A stretch of 64,000 bases of DNA. It comes from Anisus vortex (taxonomy: Eukaryota > Mollusca > Gastropoda > Planorbidae). The notes below the pieces were generated by a model. That model had not been told where the DNA came from. It searched no databases and was given only the letters and a program-made list of their open reading frames with translations. Both the position numbers and the translations under genes were made by a program. Shown here piece after piece: positions 56,901 to 64,000 of the stretch. How positions within the stretch are numbered: the first letter of the stretch is position 1; every line of letters begins with the position of its first letter. The DNA lies in the NCBI GenBank assembly GCA_949126835.1, contig OX421500.1, forward strand, positions 27,555,731-27,619,730, given 5' to 3'.

Positions 56901-59900
56901 AAGGGACTTAACTTAGTAAGACATAATTTGTAAGTTAAAACGATGTATTGAGTATGGGTTATTAGAGTGCTTCTAATACATTATTAGAGTTTTTCTTTTG
57001 AAATAGTCAGAATATACAGTAAATACTTAATTATCAAATGCTTTGATGCAATTATTTAACAAATAAATTGATATTTTTTTAAAGCAAGTTCTGTGTGTCA
57101 CATACTTAGGTATAATAAATATAATTGTTTCATCGACAAGAGTATAGGCCTAAATAAATAGCACAAGCTTTAAGGGTAAACCTCCAAATACACTGTCAAT
57201 AAGTAAGGCAATGGGAAGTCCACTTCAAGAGAAAAGTCAGTTTTAAAAGATTTAGTATGCATATGTTTTAATCTAATGTAGTATTATTATTCTGAAATCT
57301 TCTTTCTGACTAGTTTTTCCATTTGTCAATAAATAACTTTAAAAACTTTAATGAAATATAAAAAAAAGGTTTTTATGGCTTCTTTCTTGCAATTTTCTAA
57401 AGTTGTGGTTTCCAAAGTAGTGCATTCAGACCACAGAAGGGTTAACCATTATTTTTAAGGGGCTTTATGTTTAAATAGTGAATAGTAAAATTTTTATGTA
57501 ACAGGGTAACTGGAGGTGGTCAAAAAAGGGTTGGGAGCCAGTGTTTTAAACAATAAACAAAATCATCAGTTTAAAGTAACTTAGAAACTAGATAGATAGT
57601 CTAGTAAAAGTAGTAGATAGTCTAGTAAAAGTAGTAGATAGTCTAGTAAAAGTAGTAGATAGTCTAGTAAAAGTAGTAGATAGTCTAGTAAAAGTAGTAG
57701 ATAGTCTAGTAAAAGTAGTAGATAGTCCAGTAAAAGTAGTAGATAGTCTAGTAAAAGTAGTAGATAGTCTAGTAAAAGTAGTAGATAGTCTAGTAAAAGT
57801 AGTAGATAGTCTATAAAATTAATTTCTGTTGTTGTCTGTTTTAATGTGATAGCATTTGATCCTTTATTTTGTGTATTAAAAAAAACAACTAAAATTTTCT
57901 TTCAATTAGTTTATTGTATAGTAAATTTAGGTGTATTTTAATAATGTTTAAATACATTTGACACTATATTTAGGTTTTTATATTAGTAGAGATTAATATA
58001 CTGTATGTTTATTTTTTATACAACAATGTGAATGTCTGCCTTGGTTTAATTGTTATACAGAAACATCAAATGTTTTTATTGAGTACATGACCAACTCACT
58101 TTTTCAGTAACAATAATTGTTCTCTACTTTGAGTAGCCTGGAGATGTATGATTAAATTGTCTAATAATGTGCAGGCTGCATGATAGGTGTTAGTCTGTAC
58201 CTATTTTTATTTTTCTGGTTTCAATGTCTGGTTATCATTATGGCAGTTTTTATAAAGATTCATCTCTATACTTGTCCAATAATATAATGTTATGAATGGC
58301 CCAATTTTAACTTTCCTATACAGGCAGCAAATAAATCTATAAAGGTGATTTAATCCATATTGGACTATAATTTAGAAAGATAGACATTGTGAAAACATTT
58401 GAGAAGACTTTTGTTCAGATCCCTAAGAGAACCTTACTCAATTGTGTGCAAAAAGAAGAAATAAACTGTGGATAATACAAAAGTGGGAATATCTTGGATT
58501 GTTTCCCCTTTGAGTGAAGTCCTTTGAATTACGTTATTTTATTTTTAGAGAAAGTTATTTCATTGCAATACTAAATGCATGGTAACAGGGAAATAGGAAA
58601 TAGCTCATAAAAGTTCTCAAATAATGTTAAACTATCTTTTTAGCTGATCACATCTAGGATCTTGATCTTTTATAGGAACACTCTTTTGCATTTATAATAA
58701 ACATGATAGTTTTGATATTTTTTTTTATCTAAAAGTGCCTTGAAATAGAATCTTAGCTGAGAGACAGAAACATTTTAGTAACTGCTAGATCCTTGCTTGC
58801 TAGTTTGTTTCCCCAGATGTCTTTAGACAGCTTTGAATTTTACAGACAAAAGGAAAATAGTTTCACTATAATATAAAAGTTAGAGGAGTTAAGATAAGAT
58901 ATTTCTATTCTTCTGTAACTCTTACATAACACTAGATGTATTTTAGTACATATATAGAATTCAGCTCTTACTCTCTGTATTTTACTATTATGTTATCATT
59001 AACATTATTTATTATTTTATTAATATAACATACACAGATTATATATGCTAGTTTGTTACTTGAGATCACTATAAACCACTATACATTGAGGAGAATGTAT
59101 TCAACTTCATTTAGTTTTATAATTGTATTACAATATGCTTATAAGCTTTAGATTTATTTTAAGTTATGTAATTGAAATAGGTCAGTTACTTAGAAAGCAA
59201 ATTTATCAAAACAATGGCAACGTTAAATCTCAGATGATCAAATGTTTGAGTATGCAAGTCCTTGTTTAATGCTTGAATTTTTTTTTTCATCATTTGTGTA
59301 GAAGATGAAGAGTTTCAAAAACCAGCTGCATCAACAGATGGGAATATTGGTAATGGAGACTTACCCCCACAAGTTGTAGCAGCGTAAGTATTGTTTTTTT
59401 CTTTCCTCGAGGATTCAAGGGGTATATCTGATTGTTTTTTTTAAGCGTAACTCAGAATTCAAAAATATAAAATGTGTTTAATTTTGCACTCCACATGGGG
59501 AATGTCTTCTTTCCTAAACAAAACGATTTACCTGATATCTTTGGCCTAACAATTCCATGTTTTGATGTATTAATCGGGCAAGTTTATTGTCAAAATGAAG
59601 CATATTCACATTTACTTACATACTTTATTTTATGTTCACCATCTCAAATATCCAATTGATTGTTTGTATTAAGTTTTTGAACAAGTTTTTTTTATATCAT
59701 TAAATATCCTTATATTTATGTACACATTATTACCTAGACGCCAATTGGGTCGACCTTCAAGTGCCAGGCCTGCACCACCGAGACCTAAACAAGACATTAT
59801 TGAATCTGAACCATCCATGAGGTCAGCTTTTTATTGTATTTAGTTCCCAAGTATAAACAAATAATTCTTCAACTTTTTTGTTTTACAATACCTCTAGAAA

Positions 59901-62900
59901 TATTGGTAAACTAATGTTTATATCTTGTGTTACTGTTTTTTTACAGGCTGGGCAGTGGTCAGCCTACAAATCTCATAGTGGACAATGATGAAGATGAGGA
60001 TGAACATTTTATTGTAGAAGAGTCGCCTGCACCATTGGCTGAACAAGATTTTGTAAGAGTTTTTTCTTCTACCTTTACCTACTTACATAGCTCTCAAGAT
60101 TTCATAAAAATACATTTTCGTCCATAGAACAAATATTTATCTATATTATCTAGAATATTTGTGTGTGTGTATCTTAAACTTTCATTATTATAAGCCAGTT
60201 TAAAGTCTTAAGTTTTCTCATAGTTTTTTTAATAATTTTTTTTATTACAGTTTAGAAGACAATTTCCAATATCGAGACAAAAACAAATATTTCATCATTT
60301 ATTATTGATACCTTACTATAGACTATAGAAATATATATATATATAACTTATGTTTTGTATTATTGTATCTTGAAGTCTATTTTCTATAATAAATTAGAAA
60401 TCTTAATACAAAGTAGTTATGATGTGTTAATGAAAGTGAAAGATATAACAATAATAAAATTAATGATGCCAATATGAAAATGAAGATGATTAAGATATAA
60501 ACATCTGCTACAAAAAATAACACAAATCCTGCTCATATTTTATTTAATCTGTTGCACATTTATTTCTGTACCTGTACAATTGACTACTTAATTACAAAGA
60601 AATGTCAAGCTAATGCAAGAAATATTGTTTTTCTATACAGACCACAGTGACACAAACTGAAGGAGAGGACAGTGAACATGGTAGGGTGAATAATCTTATC
60701 TAGGACAGACAGACATTATGTTTAGTTAGTTTTATGAGATAATAATATTTGTGTAGTATAGAGCTGCCAAAATACATAATGTAAGCTAGGAGCGCATTTA
60801 ACATACAACTAAGAACACGGATATAATCTCTAGGCTAAGAATAAAGCTAATTGATGATTTAAAACTTTACAAACAAAAATAATATAATAAAATGGGAAAA
60901 AAAAATCAAAAAACAGTATTCACTGTATTTATAATGTCAAGTAAGGAAGTAAAACTATTTTTTTTAAAGATTTGAATGGTGTCTATAAAATACTTTTTTA
61001 TAGATACATTTCGCCATATCCGATTTCTTCCATTTCCCTGTATTAATTAATGTTTCTATGAAATGTTTGACAATTATTTAGTCTGAGTGGAAAATGTATT
61101 GTTACTATATTGTTGTAGTTTTTATTGTACCAATGTTTAGGTGCTATGTATTGTTACTATATTGTTGTAGTTTTTATTGTACCAATGTTTAGGTGCTATG
61201 TATTGTTACTATATTGTTGTAGTTTTTATTGTACCAATGTTTAGGTGCTATGTATTGTTACTATATTGTTGTACTTTTTATTGTACCAATGTTTAGGTGC
61301 TTTGGTGAAAAAAATGTTGGAGTCAAAAAAAGATTTGGAAAGTGGCAACAAAACACAGGCTGGTACCAATAAAAAAACTGAAATTGTAAGTCATTTATTG
61401 TTGGCTTTTTTTTTTTTTTTGTTAAGTGTAATTTTGACATTTTTAGTTTCCTAAAACTGCAAGCTGATCAATTTATTTTTAATTTGATCCAAGGAGCGTC
61501 CGACTGTATCTGATGCTCAGCGAAGAAAACAACGGGAACTAGTCCAAAAAGAAGTTGATAAACTTAGGGGCAGTATACAAAGTCTTACCAGAAGTGCCAA
61601 TCCATTAGGAAAGGTAACGTTGTTATTTTAAAAAGTTTTTCTAGAGTTGTCTACCCTCTTACACTTACTTATAAACATAACAATATTTTAAATCAAATTT
61701 TTCTTATTTTCGTAGGGCAATTTATTTCCATTATAGTCTTTATACAGAGTGGTATTTGTGATGTGCTAATGGAAAATTAAATTTATTTCAAATTTTTTGA
61801 AGAGAATAGAATAAGGTCTTCTATTATGGTTGTTGAGATTTGGATGTATAAAAACACATTTTACTGAAAGTGAACATTGCAAGAGATCATTTCTATTTGT
61901 CCGCATATATTCTAACCCAATAGTCTGTAAGACTTATGGGTGGCGAGATAAGGTAAACCCTATCAATAGGAGATGTAAGGCACCCTTGCTAGCCTGAGGG
62001 ACACCTCATGGGCAGGGGTGGAGTACCCGCTTAGCCCCCCGATCAGGGTCATGTGTTATCATGGAAGGCAGATGATGGATAGAAGTGGCGAGCAGCTGAG
62101 AAGTATCTTAGAAACTGGTCACCACTTTATCTGTGCTAGGCAGAGGATGCCGTTAGAGGCACAATGGCTAGGACAACCCGCCTAAAATGGGAGCTGCCTA
62201 ACAGCCCGGAGAGGATTGGGCCCCGCCAGGTTTACTTGCCCAAGACACACCATGAAATGACAACTATATTCAACTGTCCAAAAATGGTGCCCCAACGACC
62301 CTCACTCGCGTTATGGGATAGAAGAAGAAGTCTAAGAGAATTATATAAAATTGTGCTGGTAGAGTTGGCAATACAGGTTCCTATGGAATCATAATCAGAA
62401 ATTTAACTTAACAACATTTCACAGTTACAATGAAAATACATATGCTCAAAGGATAAATACATTTTTTTGCTAGTTTCATTTCTGGTCAATTTATTTTTCA
62501 TTTTCAAACCATTGAAAAAAATGGTTTAATTTAAACTAGTGTATCATAAATACAATGTGATATGAATTTAAGTATCTTCTTTTTTTTTCTTTTTTTTTTG
62601 TAATCACAAAGTTTTAAAACACAAAATGTTCATTTCATTAGCTCTATTTCCACAAATGAGACTTAATGATTCACAGCAACATGCATGATTTTCTCATAAG
62701 CCCCATAATACTAATAATTCTGGAGCCATCACAAAATGAGGCTGCGTGTTCTATTTCTATATTCTACATTTTGTGGATTGTATTGACTCACACAGTGATC
62801 AAAGTATTAAAACTAGCTTTACAACTTTTTTTGTGACTATTCAATATTCCGTAAATGTGATGTGTTCACTATTTATTTTTTTTACTGCAAATTCTAAGGT

Positions 62901-64000
62901 GATGGATTATGTTCAAGAAGACTTGGATTCAATGCAACAAGAGCTGGACAAATGGAGAGAGGAGAATGCCCAGCATGCATTGGAGTTGAAGCGTGAAATG
63001 AAGTAAGTCTCTTTGCTGCTGGACAAAGTACACTGTGACAATGGACAAGTGCACTGACTGTGACAATGGACAAGTGCACTGTGATAATGGACAAGTGCAT
63101 TGTGACAATGGATAGGTACACTGTGACAATGAACAGGTACACTTTGACAATGGTCAAGTACACTTTGACAATGAACAGTTACACTGCGACAACGGACAGG
63201 TACACTTTGACAATGGTCAAGTACATTTTGACAATGGACAGATACACTGTGACAATGGACAGGTACACTGCGACAACGGACAGGTACACTTTGACAATGG
63301 TCAAGTACATTTTGACAATGGACAGATACACTGTGACAATGGACAGGTACACTATGACAATGGACAAGTACACTGTGACAATGGACAAATACACCATGAC
63401 AAATGCCTTGTGGCTATCAATTTTTAGTCAGAATGCTGTTAAAAAAAATTGTCAATTAATATCATAATTAATATCTCCATTTTTTAAAACTAGTTTTCAT
63501 GCTTTGCCATCATCCAGTTTAAGTGGTGTCTAAACTTGATAATATTTGAACTGAGATTATTCTGTTACAATGTTTACACTTCTAACATACAGAGTTCAGG
63601 GTGGTGGGCATGCTTGGCGATCAATGTTACCAGTGGCGTAGCTAGGGGAGGGGAGGGGGGGTCCAAATTTGAAAATCCTCCCGGGCCCCACCTTAAGGGG
63701 GGCCCCCAAAGGAGTGTTCCAATTGTTTTTTCTCATGTAATAATGTCAAATGTCAAAATGCAGGGGCCCCTAAAGAGGACAAGCCCCCCGGGTCCCCAAA
63801 TCCCTTGCAACGGCACTGAATGTTACTATTATAATTATTACTACTAAGTATGGGCTTAGTCATTACTCCAATGACTTTGTGTTTTTCTTGCTTTGTAGTG
63901 TGACTGACAGAGCTGTTGAGCCGCTGAAACAACAGTTAACAGAACTGGAAAGAGCAATTAAAGATCAACTTGATCAGATCGCTGCCACCAAAGCAAATAT
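41842..64000 (+). CDS. TRAF3IP1: IFT54 / TRAF3-interacting protein 1 gene (17 exons seen, 3' end cut)
   Basis: Seventeen exons join in one frame for 553 residues, colinear with animal IFT54. Residues 1-135: calponin-homology-like tubulin-binding domain ([57 protein letters not shown]). About 135-280: Lys/Arg/Glu/Asp-rich disordered linker. About 340-365: proline/arginine patch ([13 protein letters not shown]). About 380-395: acidic stretch. 416-553: coiled coil ([19 protein letters not shown]) that binds IFT20 in relatives. IFT54 is an IFT-B subunit of cilium assembly. An in-frame TGA 15 nt before the ATG, and G at +4, support the start. By comparison with human, only a few tens of residues lie beyond the window. 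All introns used are GT-AG. Confidence 0.95.
42268..42530 (+). mobile_element. LINE relic in IFT54 intron 1
   Basis: The segment 42325-42360 reads [10 protein letters not shown], a decayed 'LEYASSVW' RT motif. It is followed by the 'acagacgctct' block shared with 8002-8050 and 25210-25235. Stops interrupt it. Confidence 0.4.
43209..43277 (+). CDS. TRAF3IP1: IFT54 exon 2 (residues 42-64)
   Basis: Acceptor TTGTTTAG. It reads [20 protein letters not shown] then NVK. Donor AAG|GTAGGC. Confidence 0.95.
43712..43760 (+). CDS. TRAF3IP1: IFT54 exon 3 (residues 65-81)
   Basis: Acceptor TCTTTACCTAG. It reads [16 protein letters not shown]. Donor GTTG|GTAAGT, phase 1. Confidence 0.95.
44957..45069 (+). 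CDS. TRAF3IP1: IFT54 exon 4 (residues 81-118)
   Basis: Acceptor TTCTTTTTCAG. It reads [20 protein letters not shown] then [25 protein letters not shown](K/R)TNE is nearly invariant in the family. Donor AAC|GTGAGA. Confidence 0.95.
45244..45345 (+). CDS. TRAF3IP1: IFT54 exon 5 (residues 119-152)
   Basis: Acceptor TATCTAG. It reads [20 protein letters not shown] and a Lys/Glu-rich run ending EKKKEVE. The donor GTTGAG|GTATTA is the first copy of a 26-copy 22-bp array, so the exon end is inferred as the first GT. Any later GT adds an in-frame TAG. Confidence 0.88.
45340..45911 (+). repeat. 22-bp minisatellite built on the IFT54 exon 5 donor (26 copies)
   Basis: Unit GTTGAG-GTATTATTCCTATAGT. The first copy (45340) comprises the last six coding bases of exon 5 plus the donor; the last full copy starts at 45890, exactly 25 units on. 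Several units read CCTAGAGT instead of CCTATAGT. Every unit keeps GAG|GT. Read in the exon's frame the repeat gives VLFL then TAG. Confidence 0.97.
46009..46317 (+). CDS. TRAF3IP1: IFT54 exon 6 (residues 153-255)
   Basis: Acceptor CTGTGTTTAG. It encodes 103 residues almost wholly of K, E, R, D, S and H, with HKD(R/K)E-like repeats (e.g. [20 protein letters not shown]). This is the charged linker of IFT54. Donor AAG|GTTTGG is weak. The same stretch is open in two other frames because of its composition. Confidence 0.88.
46843..46932 (+). CDS. Candidate alternative IFT54 exon (30 codons)
   Basis: A pyrimidine-rich acceptor (TTTTTCCTCTGTTCATTAATGTTAG) is followed by 90 nt open in phase 0, [15 protein letters not shown].. 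to ..APEASK, ending at AAA|GTATCC. Its base composition is more coding-like than the flanks, and phase 0 on both sides would fit between exons 6 and 7. No homology supports it. Confidence 0.3.
47164..47336 (+). mobile_element. hAT-type MITE, complete (173 bp)
   Basis: Termini CAAGGGTCGGCAACCT and AGGTTGCCGATCCCTG are inverted repeats. The target duplication is AACTAAAG (47156-47163 and 47337-47344). It is the reference copy for the fragments at 280, 3026-6515 and 41145. Confidence 0.92.
47550..49175 (+). mobile_element. Possible Helitron-like element in IFT54 intron 6
   Basis: It starts TCTCAAAAGGAATATG after (AT)n-A, then (GTAT)n and paired 'gacgtcatcaaa.ttt' blocks. Near the right end a hairpin CCGGT..ACCGG (49144-49160) is followed by 'gcacataacggcttgtag'. 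The 3' CTRR is not canonical, so the type and right boundary are uncertain. Confidence 0.35.
48412..48668. repeat. 18-19-bp minisatellite 'attaccgggcaatgtttaa' (about 14 copies)
   Basis: Tandem units with small variation, inside the putative Helitron-like element. Scattered 'gcgggcaat' motifs continue to 49095. Confidence 0.9.
49492..49563 (+). CDS. TRAF3IP1: IFT54 exon 7 (residues 256-279)
   Basis: Acceptor TTTTTTTAAAATCAG. It reads [20 protein letters not shown] then KDKQ. Donor CAA|GTAAGT, followed about 12 nt on by a 43-bp minisatellite. Confidence 0.82.
49576..50830. repeat. 43-bp minisatellite abutting the IFT54 exon 7 donor (about 29 copies)
   Basis: Unit 'gcactatattggtgtagagt..ataaatacactttacatgtaaca'. 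The first third carries 'gtagagt' and the later two thirds 'gtacttttc', so the array has two sub-families. The last unit is followed by 'taagtaagtggaacagcac', which resembles the exon 7 donor region 'caagtaagtg..aacagcac'. The seed may therefore have included the donor. Confidence 0.93.
50831..51629. other. Introns around IFT54 exon 8
   Basis: Apart from exon 8, only AT-rich intronic sequence without recognisable elements. Confidence 0.5.
51022..51079 (+). CDS. TRAF3IP1: IFT54 exon 8 (residues 280-299)
   Basis: Acceptor CTTATACTCACCAG. It reads [19 protein letters not shown], basic and probably disordered. Donor GAAG|GTAGAC, phase 1. Assigned by phase and splice sites rather than strong homology. 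Confidence 0.7.
51630..52751. mobile_element. TIR DNA element, 1.1 kb, probably hAT
   Basis: Termini AGACATGCCTACC (51630-51642) and GGTAGGCATGTCT (52739-52751) are exact complements. Flanks AGTACTTA and GGTACTTG agree at 6 of 8 bases, consistent with an aged 8-bp duplication. Interior 'gttccg' and 'gttcctcatttt' repeats lie near the ends. No transposase. Confidence 0.75.
53109..53315 (-). mobile_element. tRNA-derived SINE with 12-bp TSD
   Basis: The minus strand starts GGAGCACAGTAGCCGAGCGG, with pol III A box TAGCCGAGCGG (53294-53304) and B box GGTTCAAATCC (53251-53261). The tail ends 'gggtattttactttt'. The target duplication AATTACCAGTAT flanks it (53097-53108 and 53316-53327). Fragments of the family lie at 24660-24790, 17640-17680 and 55509-55540. 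Confidence 0.92.
55093..55131 (+). CDS. TRAF3IP1: IFT54 exon 9 (residues 299-312)
   Basis: A 39-nt exon between GGCACTACTAG and G|GTATCA. It reads [13 protein letters not shown] with the bordering bases. Phase 1 on both sides fits its neighbours. Confidence 0.7.
57592..57814. repeat. 21-bp minisatellite (about 11 copies), mid-intron 9
   Basis: Unit 'tagatagtctagtaaaagtag'. Copies are nearly identical (one 'tccag' variant near 57726). It is about 1.5 kb from the nearest exon, unlike the junction-anchored arrays. Confidence 0.93.
59302..59383 (+). CDS. TRAF3IP1: IFT54 exon 10 (residues 312-339)
   Basis: Acceptor ATTTGTGTAG. It reads [20 protein letters not shown] then LPPQVVA. Donor GC|GTAAGT, phase 2. 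Confidence 0.82.
59738..59821 (+). CDS. TRAF3IP1: IFT54 exon 11 (residues 339-367)
   Basis: It reads [20 protein letters not shown] then IESEPSM. The [11 protein letters not shown] patch is conserved in vertebrate IFT54. Donor ATGAG|GTCAGC. Confidence 0.93.
59947..60052 (+). CDS. TRAF3IP1: IFT54 exon 12 (residues 367-402)
   Basis: Acceptor TTTTTTTACAG. It reads [20 protein letters not shown] then [15 protein letters not shown], matching the acidic 'VI.E...DNEEDDQFVVE' region of human. Donor TTT|GTAAGA. Confidence 0.93.
60641..60680 (+). CDS. TRAF3IP1: IFT54 exon 13 (residues 403-416)
   Basis: Acceptor TTCTATACAG. It reads [13 protein letters not shown]. Donor CATG|GTAGGG, phase 1, joining to exon 14 as ..[10 protein letters not shown] (human ..KHGGLVKKIL). 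Confidence 0.9.
60739..60890 (-). mobile_element. CR1-like LINE 3' end, second copy
   Basis: It matches 1083-1230 in the same orientation: 'aataatatttgt..agcgct'-like tail, 'acataatgtaagct.ag.gcg', 'catacaactaagaacacgga', 'aattgatgattaaaa'. Only the 3' UTR is present. Confidence 0.75.
61089..61301 (+). repeat. 52-bp tandem repeat built on the IFT54 exon 14 acceptor (4 copies)
   Basis: Copies end in ..ACCAATGTTTAG|GTGCT with AG at 61140, 61192, 61244 and the real site at 61296. Each unit therefore has intron 13's end plus the first five exon bases. Copies are almost identical, with one 'gtagtt/gtactt' difference. Confidence 0.95.
61297..61385 (+). CDS. TRAF3IP1: IFT54 exon 14 (residues 416-445)
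   Basis: It reads [20 protein letters not shown] then AGTNKKTEI. The acceptor ..CCAATGTTTAG|GTGCT is the last of four 52-bp tandem copies carrying the same site. Only here does coding continue (GTGCTTTGGTG). Donor ATT|GTAAGT. Confidence 0.93.
61494..61613 (+). CDS. TRAF3IP1: IFT54 exon 15 (residues 446-485)
   Basis: It reads [20 protein letters not shown] then [20 protein letters not shown], the start of the conserved C-terminal coiled coil. The acceptor GATCCAAG has only a modest pyrimidine tract. Donor AAG|GTAACG. Confidence 0.93.
61920..62395. repeat. GC-rich insertion in IFT54 intron 15, unclassified
   Basis: Clearly GC-richer than the surrounding intron, bounded near 'agtctgtaagacttatgggt' and 'gtgctggtagagttgg'. 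It contains an 76-codon ORF (62164-62394) with no recognised similarity. It is probably a dispersed element, but no second copy lies in the window. Confidence 0.4.
62899..63002 (+). CDS. TRAF3IP1: IFT54 exon 16 (residues 486-520)
   Basis: It reads [20 protein letters not shown] then [14 protein letters not shown]; human has IMDYIQEDVDAMQNELQMW. Donor GAA|GTAAGT, with a 21-bp minisatellite starting about 24 nt on. Confidence 0.95.
63026..63400. repeat. About 21-bp minisatellite near the IFT54 exon 16 donor (about 18 copies)
   Basis: Unit 'tacactgtgacaatggacagg' with variants (ctttgacaatggtcaag, gcgacaacggacag) arranged in a higher-order pattern of about 100 bp. Long ORFs on both strands here are repeat artefacts. 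Confidence 0.93.
63631..63818. mobile_element. hAT-type MITE with 8-bp TSD (188 bp)
   Basis: It begins CAGTGGCGTAGCTAGGGG and ends CCCTTGCAACGGCACTG, imperfect inverted repeats. Flanked by AATGTTAC (63623-63630 and 63819-63826). The interior is G/C-run rich. It lies about 80 bp before the exon 17 acceptor. Confidence 0.88.
63899..64000 (+). CDS. TRAF3IP1: IFT54 exon 17 (partial, residues 520-553)
   Basis: Acceptor TTCTTGCTTTGTAG. It reads [20 protein letters not shown] then [14 protein letters not shown], where the window ends. Human ends about 20 residues after the corresponding position. Confidence 0.93.

Larger units (their letters stand above)
53328..59301. other. IFT54 introns 8 and 9
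   Basis: Besides exon 9 and the 21-bp minisatellite, this is AT-rich intron with simple A/T runs and a G-rich patch at 53461-53485 (before the window of exon 9). No other exon or element was recognised. Confidence 0.5.

Noticed and set aside
61089..61454. 69-codon ORF starting upstream of IFT54 exon 14
   Set aside because: It runs through the tandem repeat in the same frame as the exon by chance; the conserved protein starts at the 61297 acceptor.
63060..63467. 135-codon repetitive ORF (TMDKYTV-like) and minus-strand counterparts
   Set aside because: Translation of the 21-bp intronic minisatellite; open on both strands, with no homology.

Overview
The window is animal nuclear DNA: AT-rich, intron-rich and crowded with transposable elements and minisatellites. 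It carries two conserved single-copy genes, both on the + strand. A lophotrochozoan, most likely a gastropod mollusc, is my inference. It rests on the protein similarity, the CR1-like and tRNA-derived elements, and the very frequent palindrome TAGGCCTA in non-coding DNA; no single feature proves it. No bacterial or viral gene is visible.

Layout. 1-8.4 kb: transposon debris, namely a 5'-truncated CR1-like LINE and a hAT element nested between inverted ends of a second hAT family. 8,479-22,879: complete translin gene (TSN), 7 coding exons, 221 residues. Its first intron holds a roughly 0.85 kb module in three copies, the third split by a hAT element. Its fifth intron holds a 2.2 kb Helitron and about 41 copies of a 56-bp repeat that copies the exon 6 acceptor site. 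22.9-41.8 kb: intergenic, with a 42-bp minisatellite, an eight-copy 198-bp satellite fused to an internally deleted LINE, a 2.1 kb TIR element, and a decayed hAT element with a ZMYM1-like transposase. 41,842-64,000: IFT54/TRAF3IP1, 17 recognisable coding exons, with the last one cut by the window end. Its introns carry further hAT elements, a SINE, a possible Helitron and several minisatellites.

The two genes have separate jobs. Translin is the RNA/DNA-binding subunit of the translin-TRAX (C3PO) complex. IFT54 is an IFT-B subunit of ciliary transport. An RFX X-box-like site lies 179 bp before the IFT54 start codon, as expected for a ciliary gene.

The most unusual signal is that minisatellites repeatedly sit on, or directly against, exon-intron junctions. 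Three arrays copy the junction itself: the TSN exon 6 acceptor (30 intact decoy AGs plus one upstream of the Helitron), the IFT54 exon 5 donor (25 decoy GTs) and the IFT54 exon 14 acceptor (3 decoy AGs). Four others begin within about 35 nt of a donor. This looks like a recurrent process and creates ladders of decoy splice sites. The exon maps are my own splice reconstruction from reading frame, GT/AG sites and family similarity; no transcript data were used.
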